The notes under the pieces were generated by a model that was given only the letters and a program-made list of their open reading frames with translations, was not told where the DNA came from and did not search any database. Below, piece by piece: positions 24,386 to 35,515 of a stretch of 64,000 bases of DNA; the stretch's first letter is position 1, and each line of letters starts with the position of its first letter. The position numbers and the translations under genes are program-made. The stretch comes from Isoetes taiwanensis (taxonomy: Eukaryota; Streptophyta; Lycopodiopsida; Isoetales; Isoetaceae), in contig JAJEKV010000033.1 in NCBI GenBank assembly GCA_021234155.1, positions 2,955,454 to 3,019,453 on the forward strand, given 5' to 3'.

Positions 24386-25918
24386 TGAGCTGAATGCAGC
24401 AAACAAACAGAGAAGGATTATAGCGAAACAGAGCTAAATGCAGCAGATTTGTATAGGAGGCCTCCATTTTGAACCGTGTTGAAAATATTCTGCCAGAACA
24501 GAAGAAAAATAAGCCCAAGTTTTCCAAATCAAATCATCACTTTCTAAACCAAATCTGGAGAAATTGGGAGGGATTATTGTGAAACAGAGCTTCATGCATT
24601 ACAAAAATGAAGAACAAAAACGACTTCTTATGTATCCTCTGTTTCGTGCATGAAGAAAGAGCAAGAAAACTACCTGAATCAAATCCGATGCTCTCTAGCC
24701 TGCTGGGCCGAAAAAACCCATTCCGAAGCTCTCTAGCCTGCTGGGCGCTAAGAATCTGGTGTGGCTACTGCTTCCTGAATGCAAAAGAATCTGGCGTTTG
24801 CTGGATGCCGAAGCTGATACCTAAAGCTATTTTGAAGAATGGGATGGAAAAATGACGAAAGGAGAATTAGCACCTACCCATTTGACGAAAGGAACGTTTG
24901 GCTTCCCGGAGAATTAGCCGGCCAAACGATCATGATTTGGAGGAGGACGATCCCGCCACTAATTTAGAGGAAACTTACGTTTAAGAAATGGGAAATAAAA
25001 GAAACTAGTTAAAAGCATGTTTGATTATTTTTTAAAGAAATTACATGTTTTGATAATTTTCTTTTGCCTCTAGTCTTGGTTCGGGAAATTTTTTACTAAT
25101 TAAAGGAAAATTTCCTATGTTTTTTTGGGAAACCTGCTAGCAGATAAATGTTGCCTACAATTTCCTCTAAATTTAAAATCAATCAGCAAGTTTCCTACAG
25201 ATTCAAATCTCACCTACAATTTCCTGTAAGTTACATATCAAGAAGTAAGATTCCAACAATATAACATACCATAATACTCATATAATACATAAAAAGACAG
25301 TAAAAAGGTATCTTGAAAAACAAAAGAGCAGCAGCCTGTAAAACATTACCAGCTTCTATAAAAAACAATATACATGGATAAAAAGGCAACAAGTTTACAT
25401 GAAACTTAGTATTCCAAAATCAAGTTCCATCTTCAGGTCTATGCTATCACCTTCAGCATGCTAATCATTCTCATTTTCAGTTACTTCAACACTCTCCAAG
25501 GTGTGATGTCTTTCGAGGAGCCATTAAGAATAACCTGAAAGTAAAAGCCATTTGCATTAGATATAAAAGTAGTTTGTTTGTATCAATGAATAATATAAAA
25601 AGGACATCCTCACAAGGTGGAAAATTAATCCTGCTCGCTTTGCTTTTATGTTAAAAAAACTTACAACAAAAATAGACACCTAGTTCAAGATCTTCGATTC
25701 AGTCTACAAAAATCCAGTAATCATATTATCCAGAGAAGTATCGCACCAGCAAAACTGTGTTGTTCTTTCATTAACAACAGCTAAGAAAAGCAAAAATGAT
25801 GAGAACTAAAATTTTTAAGGATAAGCAATAACAAATACAAAAAGAAAACCAGCAAAATAAGCCTTACCTTAGTTATGGGGCGCTAGGCTTCTTTGCTGGA
25901 GCTGCATAAGCTAGAATA
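24386..25918. other. Gene-poor AT-rich region
   Basis: Contains an 82-codon frame (24607-24855) in which GCTCTCTAGCCTGCTGGGC occurs twice. It is not recognised. The remainder is AT-rich non-coding sequence. Confidence 0.45.
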
Positions 25919-25977
25919 AAGGAAGGAAGGAAGGAAGTATATTTTAACGTCCGCGGAGGCCAAACTTGACCTATGAG
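25919..25977 (-). repeat. SINE-like 3' end with (TTCC)n tail, copy 3
   Basis: On the minus strand, TTTGGCCTCCGCGGACGTTA followed by AAAATATAC runs into four to five TTCC units. The core aligns closely with 240-261, so the same family carries a third kind of tail. Confidence 0.55.
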
Positions 25978-27600
25978 ACGGTACGCTTATATTTGGTATT
26001 GAAAAATAGATCATAGCAGCATTATCAACATTATTAAGAGCACCCATCACTCGCATAAAACTTGGCAACGCTCTCGCTAAATGTTGGCATGTTCTTGCTT
26101 GCTAACAAATTTCCTTTCTACCAAATCATTCATGTTTAGCTTGATGTTATTGTGCTCCGTGCTGCTGCAAGCAAAGGAACCATAAAAATGAAACGGACAA
26201 AGCCGTGGGGAGATCTGTGAGCGCCAACCCAGCAGCACAACATCTACTCCTCTGGGATGGTTCAGGACTATCAACCATGCAGCCAGTCTGCTCCTCTCCG
26301 GCCTCTTCCACTGGTAAACGATGCCCTGCTGCTTAAAACCCTAAATGTAAGAAAGGAAAACTAAAAAATGAGTATTCTTGGAATATCCGGCAAATAAGAT
26401 GACACGTTGCAAAATTTCCCCTTCTTTTTTTCTAAATCATACTTTTTCCTAAAACTTCGCAGTTTTTTTCGGGAGCAGAACCGGTTAACTTTTTGTTAAC
26501 ACGTCTTTTTTGGATTTTGCACGGTAGGTTGCTATGGTTCCGGGGAATTTCCCGAACCAAGCCTCTAGTCCTCAAAATTCCTATTTCCAGCTTAATTTCC
26601 ACGTGGAAAGCACCAAACCGGCACTAATCACGGCAACAAACACAAAACAGGGCGAAAAATCTGAAGGAAATCATACCAACGTTGTTGACATAGCTTTGCC
26701 CTTCTTGGCATCTATCCCAGACAATAGATAAGTTTTGGGGAATGAGATACAACTTCGAAGATACAAAAACAGCATTATTTCCTTCCGGGCTTTTCGCAAT
26801 GCGGCAATCACGACTAGAAAGGCAATATTGGTCCTGTGCTAAAGATATACATGATAAGTATGGCGACCAAGTTGGAAATGGTTATATCACATTTGAGATA
26901 CATAACATTGTTGTCATAATTAAATTCGGAGGTCCTACTAATAAATGGATGGATCATCATTGGATAGACATGTTTCTGAAGATTTCTAAGCAAAAATGCA
27001 ATCTTGAGATAACTTGCGTGCAAAAGATTTATCAAATAGACCATGGCAACCAAGATAGATGTTACGACCTTGTAAAAATAATTCACTCTGCCGCCGCGAT
27101 AAATTTCTTGTATAACTTATTCCATTTCACATAAAAACATAGAATTAGACGTTGATGTGTGTGTAGCCATCATAAACGACTTAATAATCCATGTAGTTGT
27201 ACATAATAATATGTAAACACGCATCATAAACTAATAGAAAAGAATTAAATGTATTTTGAGTCAATTCTCATGGGTATGATCCCCAAGGATATCTTGTATT
27301 TGTTCTGACACTCTATTTGTTGAAGTTTATGGAGCTGCTCCATGCGATAATACATTTTGGTTGAATAGTTCTTTTATGAAGGGAGTATAGCACTAAATAT
27401 GTGATCCTTTTGCGATGCGAAACATAGAGCTGACCATGTTCCTTTCACGCTTTTGCAGATGAGAAAGATAGGCCTTACCATGTCCGATTGGAGGCAAGGA
27501 CAAAACAATGTTGATGTGGTGTGCGCGTCTATGCCCAACGAATGCTACCAATGTGGCATGACATCTTCATTTTTTTTCCCTTCTTCCTCGTTTATTGTTT
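25978..27600. other. Mostly non-coding, one unassigned 130-codon frame
   Basis: The frame at 26742-27134 (+) is the longest here (NGYITFEIHNIVVIIKFG near its centre). It has no recognised domain, and the opposite strand is open over most of the same span, so coding is uncertain. Confidence 0.35.
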
Positions 27601-27611
27601 GTTGCCCCGAC

Positions 27612-27727
27612 ATTTTGTGCTTACAATTCGATCTTCTCGCTTCTTAAAGTGTCAAGTTGTATAGCTTAATATTTTATGCTTATAATTTGATTTTCTCGCT
27701 TCCCAAAGTGTTAAATTGCAAAGCCTC
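27612..27727 (+). repeat. 58-bp tandem duplication
   Basis: Two imperfect units (27612-27669, 27670-27727) share ATTTTRTGCTTA and CTTCTCGCTTC-like segments and AAAGTGT. Confidence 0.75.
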
Positions 27728-27860
27728 ACTCTTTGTTGCAATTCCAATACTAATACATCTTTTCCTCATTAACGTTTCATATATAATATTTATGTAAGCA
27801 ACAGCCCAAAAAACAAGAGCAGATTATAAAATTACGCTTATATTTATGCAAAATTGTGAA

Positions 27861-28212
27861 AATGCCTTTGTTTTTTGGATAGTTTTGATGGAAATATCTG
27901 TGACTTTTTCGTGATGATCCGAATGAGAATGTTGCTTCGGGTGATTATACACGAGAACAATATCTTTCCATTCAAAGCTAGAATCACTTGAATTGGAGTT
28001 CGAAATCTTAAGTTATGGTCTTCTGACTCCTTACAATTTTTTGTGTATTAAAAGTAACATAACTTATGATTTTGAACCGATTGACATGATTCTAGCTGTG
28101 ATGGGAAGATATCCTCCTTATCTATAATGCATCTGAATGCCACATTCTCATTTGAATCACCACAAAAAAGTTACAATCAGTTCCATCAAAACTACCCCAA
28201 AAATAGGGGCAT
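27861..28212. repeat. 350-bp foldback (about 150-bp inverted arms)
   Basis: The left arm (27861-28020) and right arm (28060-28212) are imperfect reverse complements over nearly their whole length. Matched blocks include TAGTTTTGATGGAA, GAATGAGAATGT-like, GCTAGAATCA and CTTAAGTTATG/CATAACTTATG. The spacer is only about 40 bp. This is typical of a foldback MITE or a long-hairpin small-RNA precursor. No clear target duplication was seen. Confidence 0.85.
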
Positions 28213-28558
28213 AGAGCATCGTTAATAACCATTCAAGCTGTTTAATATCTTTGGTCTGGTTTCAAGAACATAGAACTTATTCTACTGCCGCAGAAGTTTG
28301 GAGATTGGGCTCATGCCTTATGCTTTGCAAATATGGTCAATATGGTTAGAGATACTGAAAAGTAACTTTTGACAACCACTTACGGCAGCACGTTTGTTGA
28401 CAAAGTCAATGAAACTCTAGATGTTCTTCTTGGAGGAGCTGAAGTGATAGAACCTCTCCTCGTCCTTGCAACAGCCTATTGCAACCATCAATACAAGAAT
28501 ACCACAAGGATATCGTGATGTAAGCTTGTAGATGATTTAAATGGTTTCCTATGTTAAC
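28213..28558. other. Spacer, no gene seen
   Basis: AT-rich sequence between the foldback and the 3'-most recognised exon of the coiled-coil gene. It may hold that gene's next exon or 3' UTR. Confidence 0.4.
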
Positions 28559-30627
28559 CTCACATCAGTGACATCTTGTGCTGCTTGTTTTAGTTCATCA
28601 ACAACGGTAACATCAGCTTTCTTCTGCAGGCGTTCCTGGAGCTCTGCAATTGCAGCTTCAAGGTGTGCTAAATCTTGTTTGGATGGCTTTGACAAACTTG
28701 CATGACGTTCTGTTATACTTGATCTACGTTCAGTTGGGGAGTTTGCTTGAACTTTATTCTCCAAGTTTGTGCAGACATTCTGAAAGAAAACAATGCCATA
28801 TTCATATACAGGGATACAGCATGCATGCATAAATACTCATACATAGGGACAGATTTATTAAAGTGGATGCAAAATTAACTCTTGCTCTCTCAGCCAAGTT
28901 AGCATGATAAATGCTAAATTTTGATAATTTGTTTACCCCTACGAAATTAAAGCATAACCACACTTCATTTGCGTTGTGGTGACAAGTACGCTTTTATCAG
29001 CACATCTACACAAAAAGGAATGCATTTCTGAACTGGACATAACAGTTACAACTGTAATCTCGTAAGGTAATTAATCACATGCAAAGCATGTTTGTATCCA
29101 CGATTCTTTATCACGATATCATCCCTTATTCTTAAAGCCAAATATTGGTTGGAATTTTGACAGGAAGTACTAAAACATCTTGGTCTTAAGAAAGTTGGAG
29201 AAAACACTAAGCATCAGAATGGTACAGTGAATGCTCGCCAGGATTTGCAACTGCGATTTGCAACTGCAAATCATAGTGCAGGAAGGGGAATAATGAAATC
29301 AGACCTATAAGAAGGACATGCCGGCATGAAGCTTTGTAAAAATCATGTGAGTGTGATGCAAAAGGTTAGATGCCCAGTCGTCAATACTTTGTAAACAAAG
29401 TCGCTTCCAGATGGTTTTCTAAAATGACTTTTGAGTCTCTAGATGCTTTCATTCTGCTTGTTCCTGGTCACTCACTGGTGTTAAATATCTCTAATAAGGC
29501 AGAAATGTCCCATGTAGAAGTAACCCAACTTGTGTCTACTTCTAGTTATAAAAGATGGCATGACTAAGCAATTGACAGATAATATACTAGAGGTTTCAGG
29601 CCAGTTTGGTGAATATCAAGAATGTAGCTTTAAACATACAGTTATCCACGTTGATTCTAATATTATATGCCAGATTGACAGATCAATAGATATTTCATAG
29701 ATCTCTTTGTAAGACATGTCTATATGACCTTGCTATTTTTCTTCCTCGTCTTTATAAACTGAATTAAGAAAGATGGCCGGCACAAAAAATGCCAAGGATA
29801 TTTATATCAATACCTGGCAATAATTTCGAAGTTCTTCAAAACCTGTTGCTTGGACCTTCATTGACTGTTGCATCAATGCCTTCAGCTCTGCACTCTATTA
29901 AATGCAAAAATAATTTGGATGGCATTTTGGAAAGACCATTATCGAGCACACAACATTCTAGTATTGCATTCTTACTTGTGTTTCGAGTAGTTCTTGAGGC
30001 CGGGTATCCTAATTCAAAAGGATGAGTGCAAGGCTTCCACTTCATCATCTAGGGTATGAAGTGCGGTTGCTATCTCCTCTGCATTTTTATTGACACGGCT
30101 TCCCAAAATCCCAAATTCTTGTTTTAACGCATTCAATTGTTGAGACAAATTCTGGTCCCCGCTCTTTTCATTTTGCCTTCCCCATCATGGCATCTAGCCT
30201 TCACATCACTAAGCCTAGCTTCAAGTGCACTAAGTGCCTTGCTATTCTCTTCAACCTTATCACATTGTTTCTCGACTTTGGCGTCTTGTACCAAGGATCT
30301 TTTTTCTCCTGCTCTGTAAGCTTTTCTTTGTAACCCAACAATATCATTATTAAGTACCTTTGTCAAATTTTCTAGTGAATGAAGCCTTTGAGAGGAGTTC
30401 AGATCAAGACTTTTTAAAGCCTCATCTGCTTGTTTGACTTGAGAAGCTGCTTCTTGCAACATGCATTGAGACAACGTCCAGTTCAATTGGTTATAGCATT
30501 TTGATAATAGATTTACATGGAGAAACTATATCACCCCTTCTCAAGCTTGTTCAAACGGCCTTCCAAATGTTTGAACTGTTCAAATCCTATCTGAGCGGCA
30601 TCTTTACATTCTTTCACCGCATTACTA
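28559..30627 (-). CDS. Coiled-coil protein gene, several exons, internal segment
   Basis: Minus-strand exons in order: 30627-30535 (AVKECKDAAQIGFEQFKHLE, then GRLNKLEK); a long block from about 30460 to 30017 (ASQVKQADEALKSLDLNSSQ...VEENSKALSALEARLSDVKA, then LNALKQEFGILGSRVNKNAE in a shifted frame); 29995-29960 (DTRPQELLETQ); 29894-29814 (SAELKALMQQSMKVQATGFE...NYCQ, 27 codons); and 28779-28559 (NVCTNLENKVQ...DLAHLEAAIAELQERLQKKA). The last two have clean AG/GT borders. All are heptad-rich, predicting a long coiled coil, perhaps cytoskeletal or a scaffold; the family is not recognised. Frame changes near 30165 and 30020 break the long block. The 5' and 3' ends of the gene are not identified. 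Confidence 0.65.
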
Positions 30628-31591
30628 CTGCATCTACATGACGACTGCATATACATGACGACTGCATATACATGACGATGGGCCCAAATTATGCAAATAA
30701 CTTGTGAGCCTAATAAGATTGAATTCAGATAAAATCACCAAGCATACATTAGAGTTTTTTTGAGATCAAATAAGGGCCCTTACTCGATGCCACGTCAAAA
30801 AGCTCGCGGCCAATGGGGAGCCGAGCTTGTACAGAACTTTTTTACCGAGCCTTGGTTTCGCCTTTCGGTGTCGTTGTGACGTAAGCCGGTAATATCCGTG
30901 CCCTCTAGCCGGGTGTCGGATTACACGCGTGGCAATTATAACCGTTAGCTCCGCCCTCAATTCCTTTCGGTGTTTTCCACAACGAGTTTGCGCTGAAGAT
31001 CGATTGCGGCGCCAAAGGGAGCTTCGATTCACTCGAACTGCCGACTGCGCTAAAGGGAGTTTCGACCACACGAGAAAAACTTCGATCAAGGTAAAATCGG
31101 CGTAGCCTTTCCTAGTATTTCGATTCCGGCTCCACATTACGATTTGAATTGCGTGACTAGATGGCTATAAGCTCTATCACCCGGTCGGAAATGAGTTTGA
31201 AAGCTTTCGTGGTGTCGGCCAGGGAGCTTTGTTACACTCAACCCGCAATGCGAGGTGAATGGCGAGTCAAAAGATGCGGGGAGAAATGATGTTTTACGCA
31301 CATTGGAAGGCCTTGGTGGTGATTTCGATCAGGCAAAGAGATATTTGTACAAGTAAGGCATGTATACACTCCAAACGAGATATGGCAAAAGAAAAAATAA
31401 ATAAGCAAACGAACTTTCCCACGGTTAGAAGCAAATTGTGAGTATGTAATTCTATGCAATTCATATTCAAATTAGTTCGATTACTTATCCAGTTCATTCC
31501 TATTCTCTCGGGTTTGTGTATATATCGATGTGGAGAACAACGTCTCTTCACACTTTCGATAAGCGGTGTTTTCCATTGCTTTCACCAAGAT
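30628..31591. other. Spacer before the intronless cluster
   Basis: Three copies of CATGACGACTGCATATA occur at about 30637-30680. A GC-richer block (30766-31140) has a 123-codon minus-strand frame of random-looking composition. The 5' flank of gene A follows. Confidence 0.45.
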
Positions 31592-32380
31592 ATGAGCTGC
31601 TTGTTGTTCGAAGGTAGCACACCAGTACAGCTCAGAGAAAGGGGTATATGGTTCTGGAGGTATGAATACTCTCCACGAAGATCCAAGCTAACTGAGCTTC
31701 CATTGCCCAGCCTGTCCGATTTATACTGCAGGCCTCTGGATGCCACTTCTATCTTATTAGCACGGAGTAAGTTGTCGCAGGAAATGTGCACGGCATTGAA
31801 GGAGAAGGGAGGAGTCTGCGGGCATGTGAAGATAAATTTAGGAATTGATCTGTTCATTGCCATATTCAAGAGCGCCGACAATGTAAAGAAGACCTTGAAG
31901 ATGTTTACAGTTCAACAGTCGGCAGATAGTTTTTTAGATAGTGTATTTCTTGAAGGTTGGAGTGCTCGACTTCACGATGGAGCTGAATGTACTGAATGCA
32001 GGATAAGTCGAGACACGGTTCGGTTCAGATATTGCATTCGGAAGCAAACTCTGTATGTCACTTTTAAGTATAGGAGATGGCGAAATGTCCGTGAAGGAAG
32101 AAAGTACGTCTGGATTCCTGTCGAACAAGATGACAATGATGGCACTCATTCCGTTGTCATAGACTTGAACATTCATAAGGATAATCAGCTGTTCAAAAGT
32201 CTGAGAGCGGAGAGCGAATGGTCTCTATTCGATGTTCGGCGGCAATTGGATTTTGAGACAGACTTAAACTTCTTCCATTTCATGATAGATGGCCAGAAGG
32301 TGGGAAAGCGCAGAGAAGAATGCTATAAATTGGGGTCATGCATGCCACCCAAAGTCATATCTGTATATGAATCTATCTAA
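31592..32380 (+). CDS. Cluster gene A, intact ORFan of about 262 aa
   Basis: The frame is open from 31454. The Met at 31592 (MSCLLFEGSTPVQLRERGIW) is the likelier start because upstream codons look unlike coding sequence. The protein has a mid region with scattered Cys (ECTECRISRDTVRFRYCIRK) and a C-terminal part (WSLFDVRRQLDFETDLNFFH, then FMIDGQKVGKRREE) that could be a ubiquitin-like beta-grasp; this is inferred from pattern only. No introns, signal peptide or membrane segment. It is the one large undisrupted frame in the cluster. Its stop is followed after about 120 bp by a palindrome array. Family not recognised. Confidence 0.7.
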   Translation: MSCLLFEGSTPVQLRERGIWFWRYEYSPRRSKLTELPLPSLSDLYCRPLDATSILLARSKLSQEMCTALKEKGGVCGHVKINLGIDLFIAIFKSADNVKKTLKMFTVQQSADSFLDSVFLEGWSARLHDGAECTECRISRDTVRFRYCIRKQTLYVTFKYRRWRNVREGRKYVWIPVEQDDNDGTHSVVIDLNIHKDNQLFKSLRAESEWSLFDVRRQLDFETDLNFFHFMIDGQKVGKRREECYKLGSCMPPKVISVYESI

Positions 32381-32498
32381 TATAAATATAAGTGATTGTT
32401 AACTGGAGATCTATTGTATATTAATTGCAAACATTTGCTTTCATTGGGAGATAAGACTTAAAGTAGCCATGTTATGTACAACTCTGATTGTGGATGTG

Positions 32499-32805
32499 TT
32501 TTCACACCGTACTTACGGTGCGAAATTGTGGCTCTCATAAAATATGGAAGGGTCATTTTCGCACCGTAGCCACGGTGCGAAGTTATACATACAATAAGAT
32601 ATTGAAGTGTTGTTTTCGCACCGTAGCCACGGTGCGAAAATGTGCACAGAATAAAAAATGGAATGGGTATTTTCGCACCGTAGCCACGGTGCGAAATTGT
32701 GAATAGAATAACTTATCGAAGTCTTGTTTTCGCACCGTAGCCACGGTGCGAATTTGTGCATAGCATAAATTAAGGAAGTGTTATTTTCGCATCGTTGCCA
32801 CGTTC
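32499..32805. repeat. Palindrome array 1, six copies, 57-58 bp period
   Basis: Copies start near 32499, 32557, 32613, 32671, 32728 and 32785. Each centres on GCACCGTAGCCACGGTGC flanked by TTTC and GAAA, a 26-bp palindrome with a 4-nt loop. About 31 bp of related but divergent sequence separates copies. The outer copies are degenerate (CACACCGTACTTACGGTGCG; GCATCGTTGCCACGTTC). The array lies between the stop of A and the start of B. Confidence 0.97.
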
Positions 32806-32884
32806 TTAGTCTCTATTGCAAATCAAGCCGCTACGAAGGCGCTCACATTCTAAGTGTCATAAATCGAGGTGCTGCTCCACGAGA

Positions 32885-34398
32885 ATGGCAAATAGCGGGT
32901 CAGATAAGGCATGGGAGCTGTTTAGCACATGGTATGACAAAATAGTGGAGAAAGAACGGGATTTTCGTCAGAAGCATCCTGAAGAGTTCGAGGAGGAGCT
33001 AGAGGAGCCAGTGGATGCAACCTTTGTGTATAATAATTTTGCCCTGGCGTAGACATTATGGCGAGTGTAACAGGTTTCATTGATGCATATGGCGGCATCC
33101 TTCATAGCTTCATGGCTGGAGCTGGTCCTGACGTGAAACCATGTCCTGTGACTGGTTTGCCTTCACTAAGCATCCAAGCTTTTCTTAAGATGTTTCCGAA
33201 ACCTGATCATGACCGAATTAGAAGGTTCTTGAAGAAACTACCTGCAGAACTATGCAGGCAAGAGGGGAAGGAAAGTTTTTTCGGAATAGATATCATGTTC
33301 AGCACATACATGATTTACACTAAGCCAAGCAAAGATGCCAGTTCTTCTTCAAGTGCAAGGTGTCGCGAGGCGTAACCCCGCCTCACCGATAGAGGAGCCG
33401 ATAGATCCCGAGGAAGAGAAGCTCGTCTTTGGAAAATGATGAGATCGAGGTTGTGGAAGAGGAGGTCTCCAGAAAAGTTATCTACTTGGGGGCTATCGAA
33501 GCATATCCCATCCATGTGGGTGGGAAACCATACTTGTTGTTTGCGGACATATCCAAGTGACGGGGTTGAGAGAAGGCGAGATATTGGGCGGATATATGCC
33601 CATGTTGTAGGCCTGGGAGGACTTATAGACTTTGAGACTGATATCCCCAGACAAATGATGGAGGTTGTGACTTATGATGGATCCTCAATACCTCCAGAGG
33701 ATGCATTTGAAATTGTCATGCAGCAAGCTGAAGCGGGGTATGAAGCGTTGAAAGATGTCAAATTTGAAGTCGCTAGCTCTTCAAACACCGCTCGAATTCA
33801 TAGAACGTGAGTTGTCGAAGTCCTCTTTCAAAATAACAAACCCAATTTGTTGTCGAAGCGGGACAAAAGAGAGGTATTTATCTGGTTTCATTTTCTATTT
33901 CTTCTTGAATCTGATGTTTCTTTTATGCAGGAGTTATTTATTGATGACTTCTGTGCAAGGCATCAGAGAGTCACCCTAGGTAGGGACGCCAGTATTGCAC
34001 ATTATATGGGCTACCTTCACAAGGGGAAATTATTGTGTTTCATAATAAATATAGTCCATCCGAGTCTGAGGAGGTCCTCAAGCTTAAGGCTCTGTCATTA
34101 GTCGGCAACCACGTGCCCCTAGCCTCAAACTATGATCGAAAGTGGTAGCGATAGATAGGGCTATCGCAATGTATGTCTTGGGGGCTTCAAAAGGTACTCT
34201 GTCCTTGCAAATAAAGCGACTCTAGGCTTGGGTGGAGCGGACAAGGAAACATCTAGCGCTTGTCCATGCCGGTAATGAAGGACCACGACATATTGTATCA
34301 CATTAGATGCAATTGGGGCTGGAGTAAAGGAAGAGGACTTAGAAGATTTTGATTCGGGTACTACGGGCCCTGATGCCAAGAAAAGGAAATGTACTTAA
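32885..34398 (+). pseudogene. Cluster gene B, ORFan, frame-broken
   Basis: Successive coding-like segments in changing frames: MANSGSDKAWELFSTWYDKI (from 32885); ASVTGFIDAYGGILHSFMAG...FLKMFPKPDHDRIRRFLKKL (33058-33375); VSRKVIYLGAIEAYPIHVGG, then KPYLLFADIS (about 33465-33560); RRRDIGRIYAHVVGLGGLID...PPEDAFEIVMQQAEAGYEAL (33570-33770); FIDDFCARHQRVTLGRDASI (about 33935-34020); and EIIVFHNKYSPSESEEVLKL (about 34028-34148). An acidic tail then ends in a nuclear-localisation-like KKRKCT at 34396. At least five shifts separate them. No introns are needed except possibly near 33850-33930. One protein of about 450 aa is inferred; family unknown. Confidence 0.55.
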
Positions 34399-34532
34399 AA
34401 AACTTATGTATTAATATAATGTCTTTTCTATAAATTGTCTTTTCTATAATGTATCAATTGTTTTCATATGACGAAATTGTTTTCAATGTGAGCAATAAAT
34501 CCTTGTTAGATGTATATGTTAGGTATTCTTTA

Positions 34533-34850
34533 ATGGTGGCTACAAAGGCGAAAAACAGGATGCCGGCCGGTTTTTGACTGGGCGATTTCAAGACCGTGGC
34601 TCTGCGGCGTGAAAAACAGCGGTCGGCAATTTTGGACTACCCTTTTTTCGCGACCGCGGGCTACGGTGCGAAAATAGGATGTCGGCGATTTTTGGACTGC
34701 CCGACAAGACCGCGGGCTACGGTGCGTAAAACAAACTATCTCTAGATTTTGGACTGCCTATTTTAAGACCGCGGGCTACGGTCTGCGAAAAACAGATGTC
34801 GGCGGTTTTTTGGACTTTGCCCGATTTTCGCCGTAGCTACCCGAACATTT
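34533..34850. repeat. Palindrome-related array 2, about 5 units of 64 bp
   Basis: Variant units carry GACCGCGGGCTACGGTGCGA and TTTTTGGACT. The half-site GCTACGGTGCGAAAA is shared with the other arrays, but the left half is mostly GACCGCGG rather than GCACCGT. It lies about 135-160 bp after the stop of gene B. Confidence 0.85.
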
Positions 34851-34982
34851 TTAGTCTAGGGGTTTATGGGGGGACGAGACAATATTGCTTAATTGAATTT
34901 CTTGTCCTTGCTAAAATCCGGCTCATGTCCATGGAAGGCTAGCTCGAAATCCCACAAAATGAGGGCTTGACCGGTAGCTAGA

Positions 34983-35470
34983 ATGTTGATGAGGTCATTA
35001 CTAGCGTGGGCCGAGACTTCTATTCTAGTCACAGAGGGCGAGGCGGTTATTCCCATCACAAGCCGGCAGATGGACGTAGAGGAGGTTGTCCTTCTGAGAA
35101 GACGGGCAAACCCTTGGAAATGTCGTCCACACTATTATTAATAGTGTGGACGAATATTTCGAAAACCCGACCGTGCTTCCTAGTCGGGTCACCTTCTTTG
35201 GCCCGGGTAAGGTTGTTGGGGAAGGAGTTTTCCGTGGACGCCCTTTATGCGCCACAATATTCCGGTTCGGATGATAGTATTGTGGTAGCGGTGGGACGCA
35301 GCTCGATGGATCAACGGCCCGAGCCTGCCGTTCCCCACCCCTGGAGCGGAGACATTGGAGGAAGCCGTCGGGTCATACGTCGTGTGGCCCAGGTTGATGT
35401 CATCCATGTCCGGCACGGAGTCACGGCCATTCCAGTTCTTGTGTAATGAGCTGGATTACGTGTTGAAACC
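34983..35470 (+). pseudogene. Cluster gene C, N-terminal coding-like segments
   Basis: Coding-like stretches in changing frames: ETSILVTEGEAVIPITSRQM, then DVEEVVLLRRRANPWK (from ATG at 34983); VVHTIINSVDEYFENPTVLP (about 35122-35250); ALYAPQYSGSDDSIVVAVGR (to about 35345); SYVVWPRLMSSMSGTESRPF (to about 35470). These may be the N-terminal part of the same protein as the histone-fold segment that follows, or a separate gene. No recognised domain. Confidence 0.4.
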
Positions 35471-35515
35471 ACGGGGGGGGGGTTCTACACACGGCCAGGT
35501 GCTTTGGCCGGTTGA

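Noticed and set aside
30766-31137. 123-codon minus-strand frame
   Set aside because: Arg/Ser-rich random-looking composition with no motif and no repeat or splice support.
32499-32805. CRISPR array
   Set aside because: Regular palindromes with spacers look CRISPR-like, but the intervals are related to one another, no cas genes are present, and the context is a plant nuclear genome.
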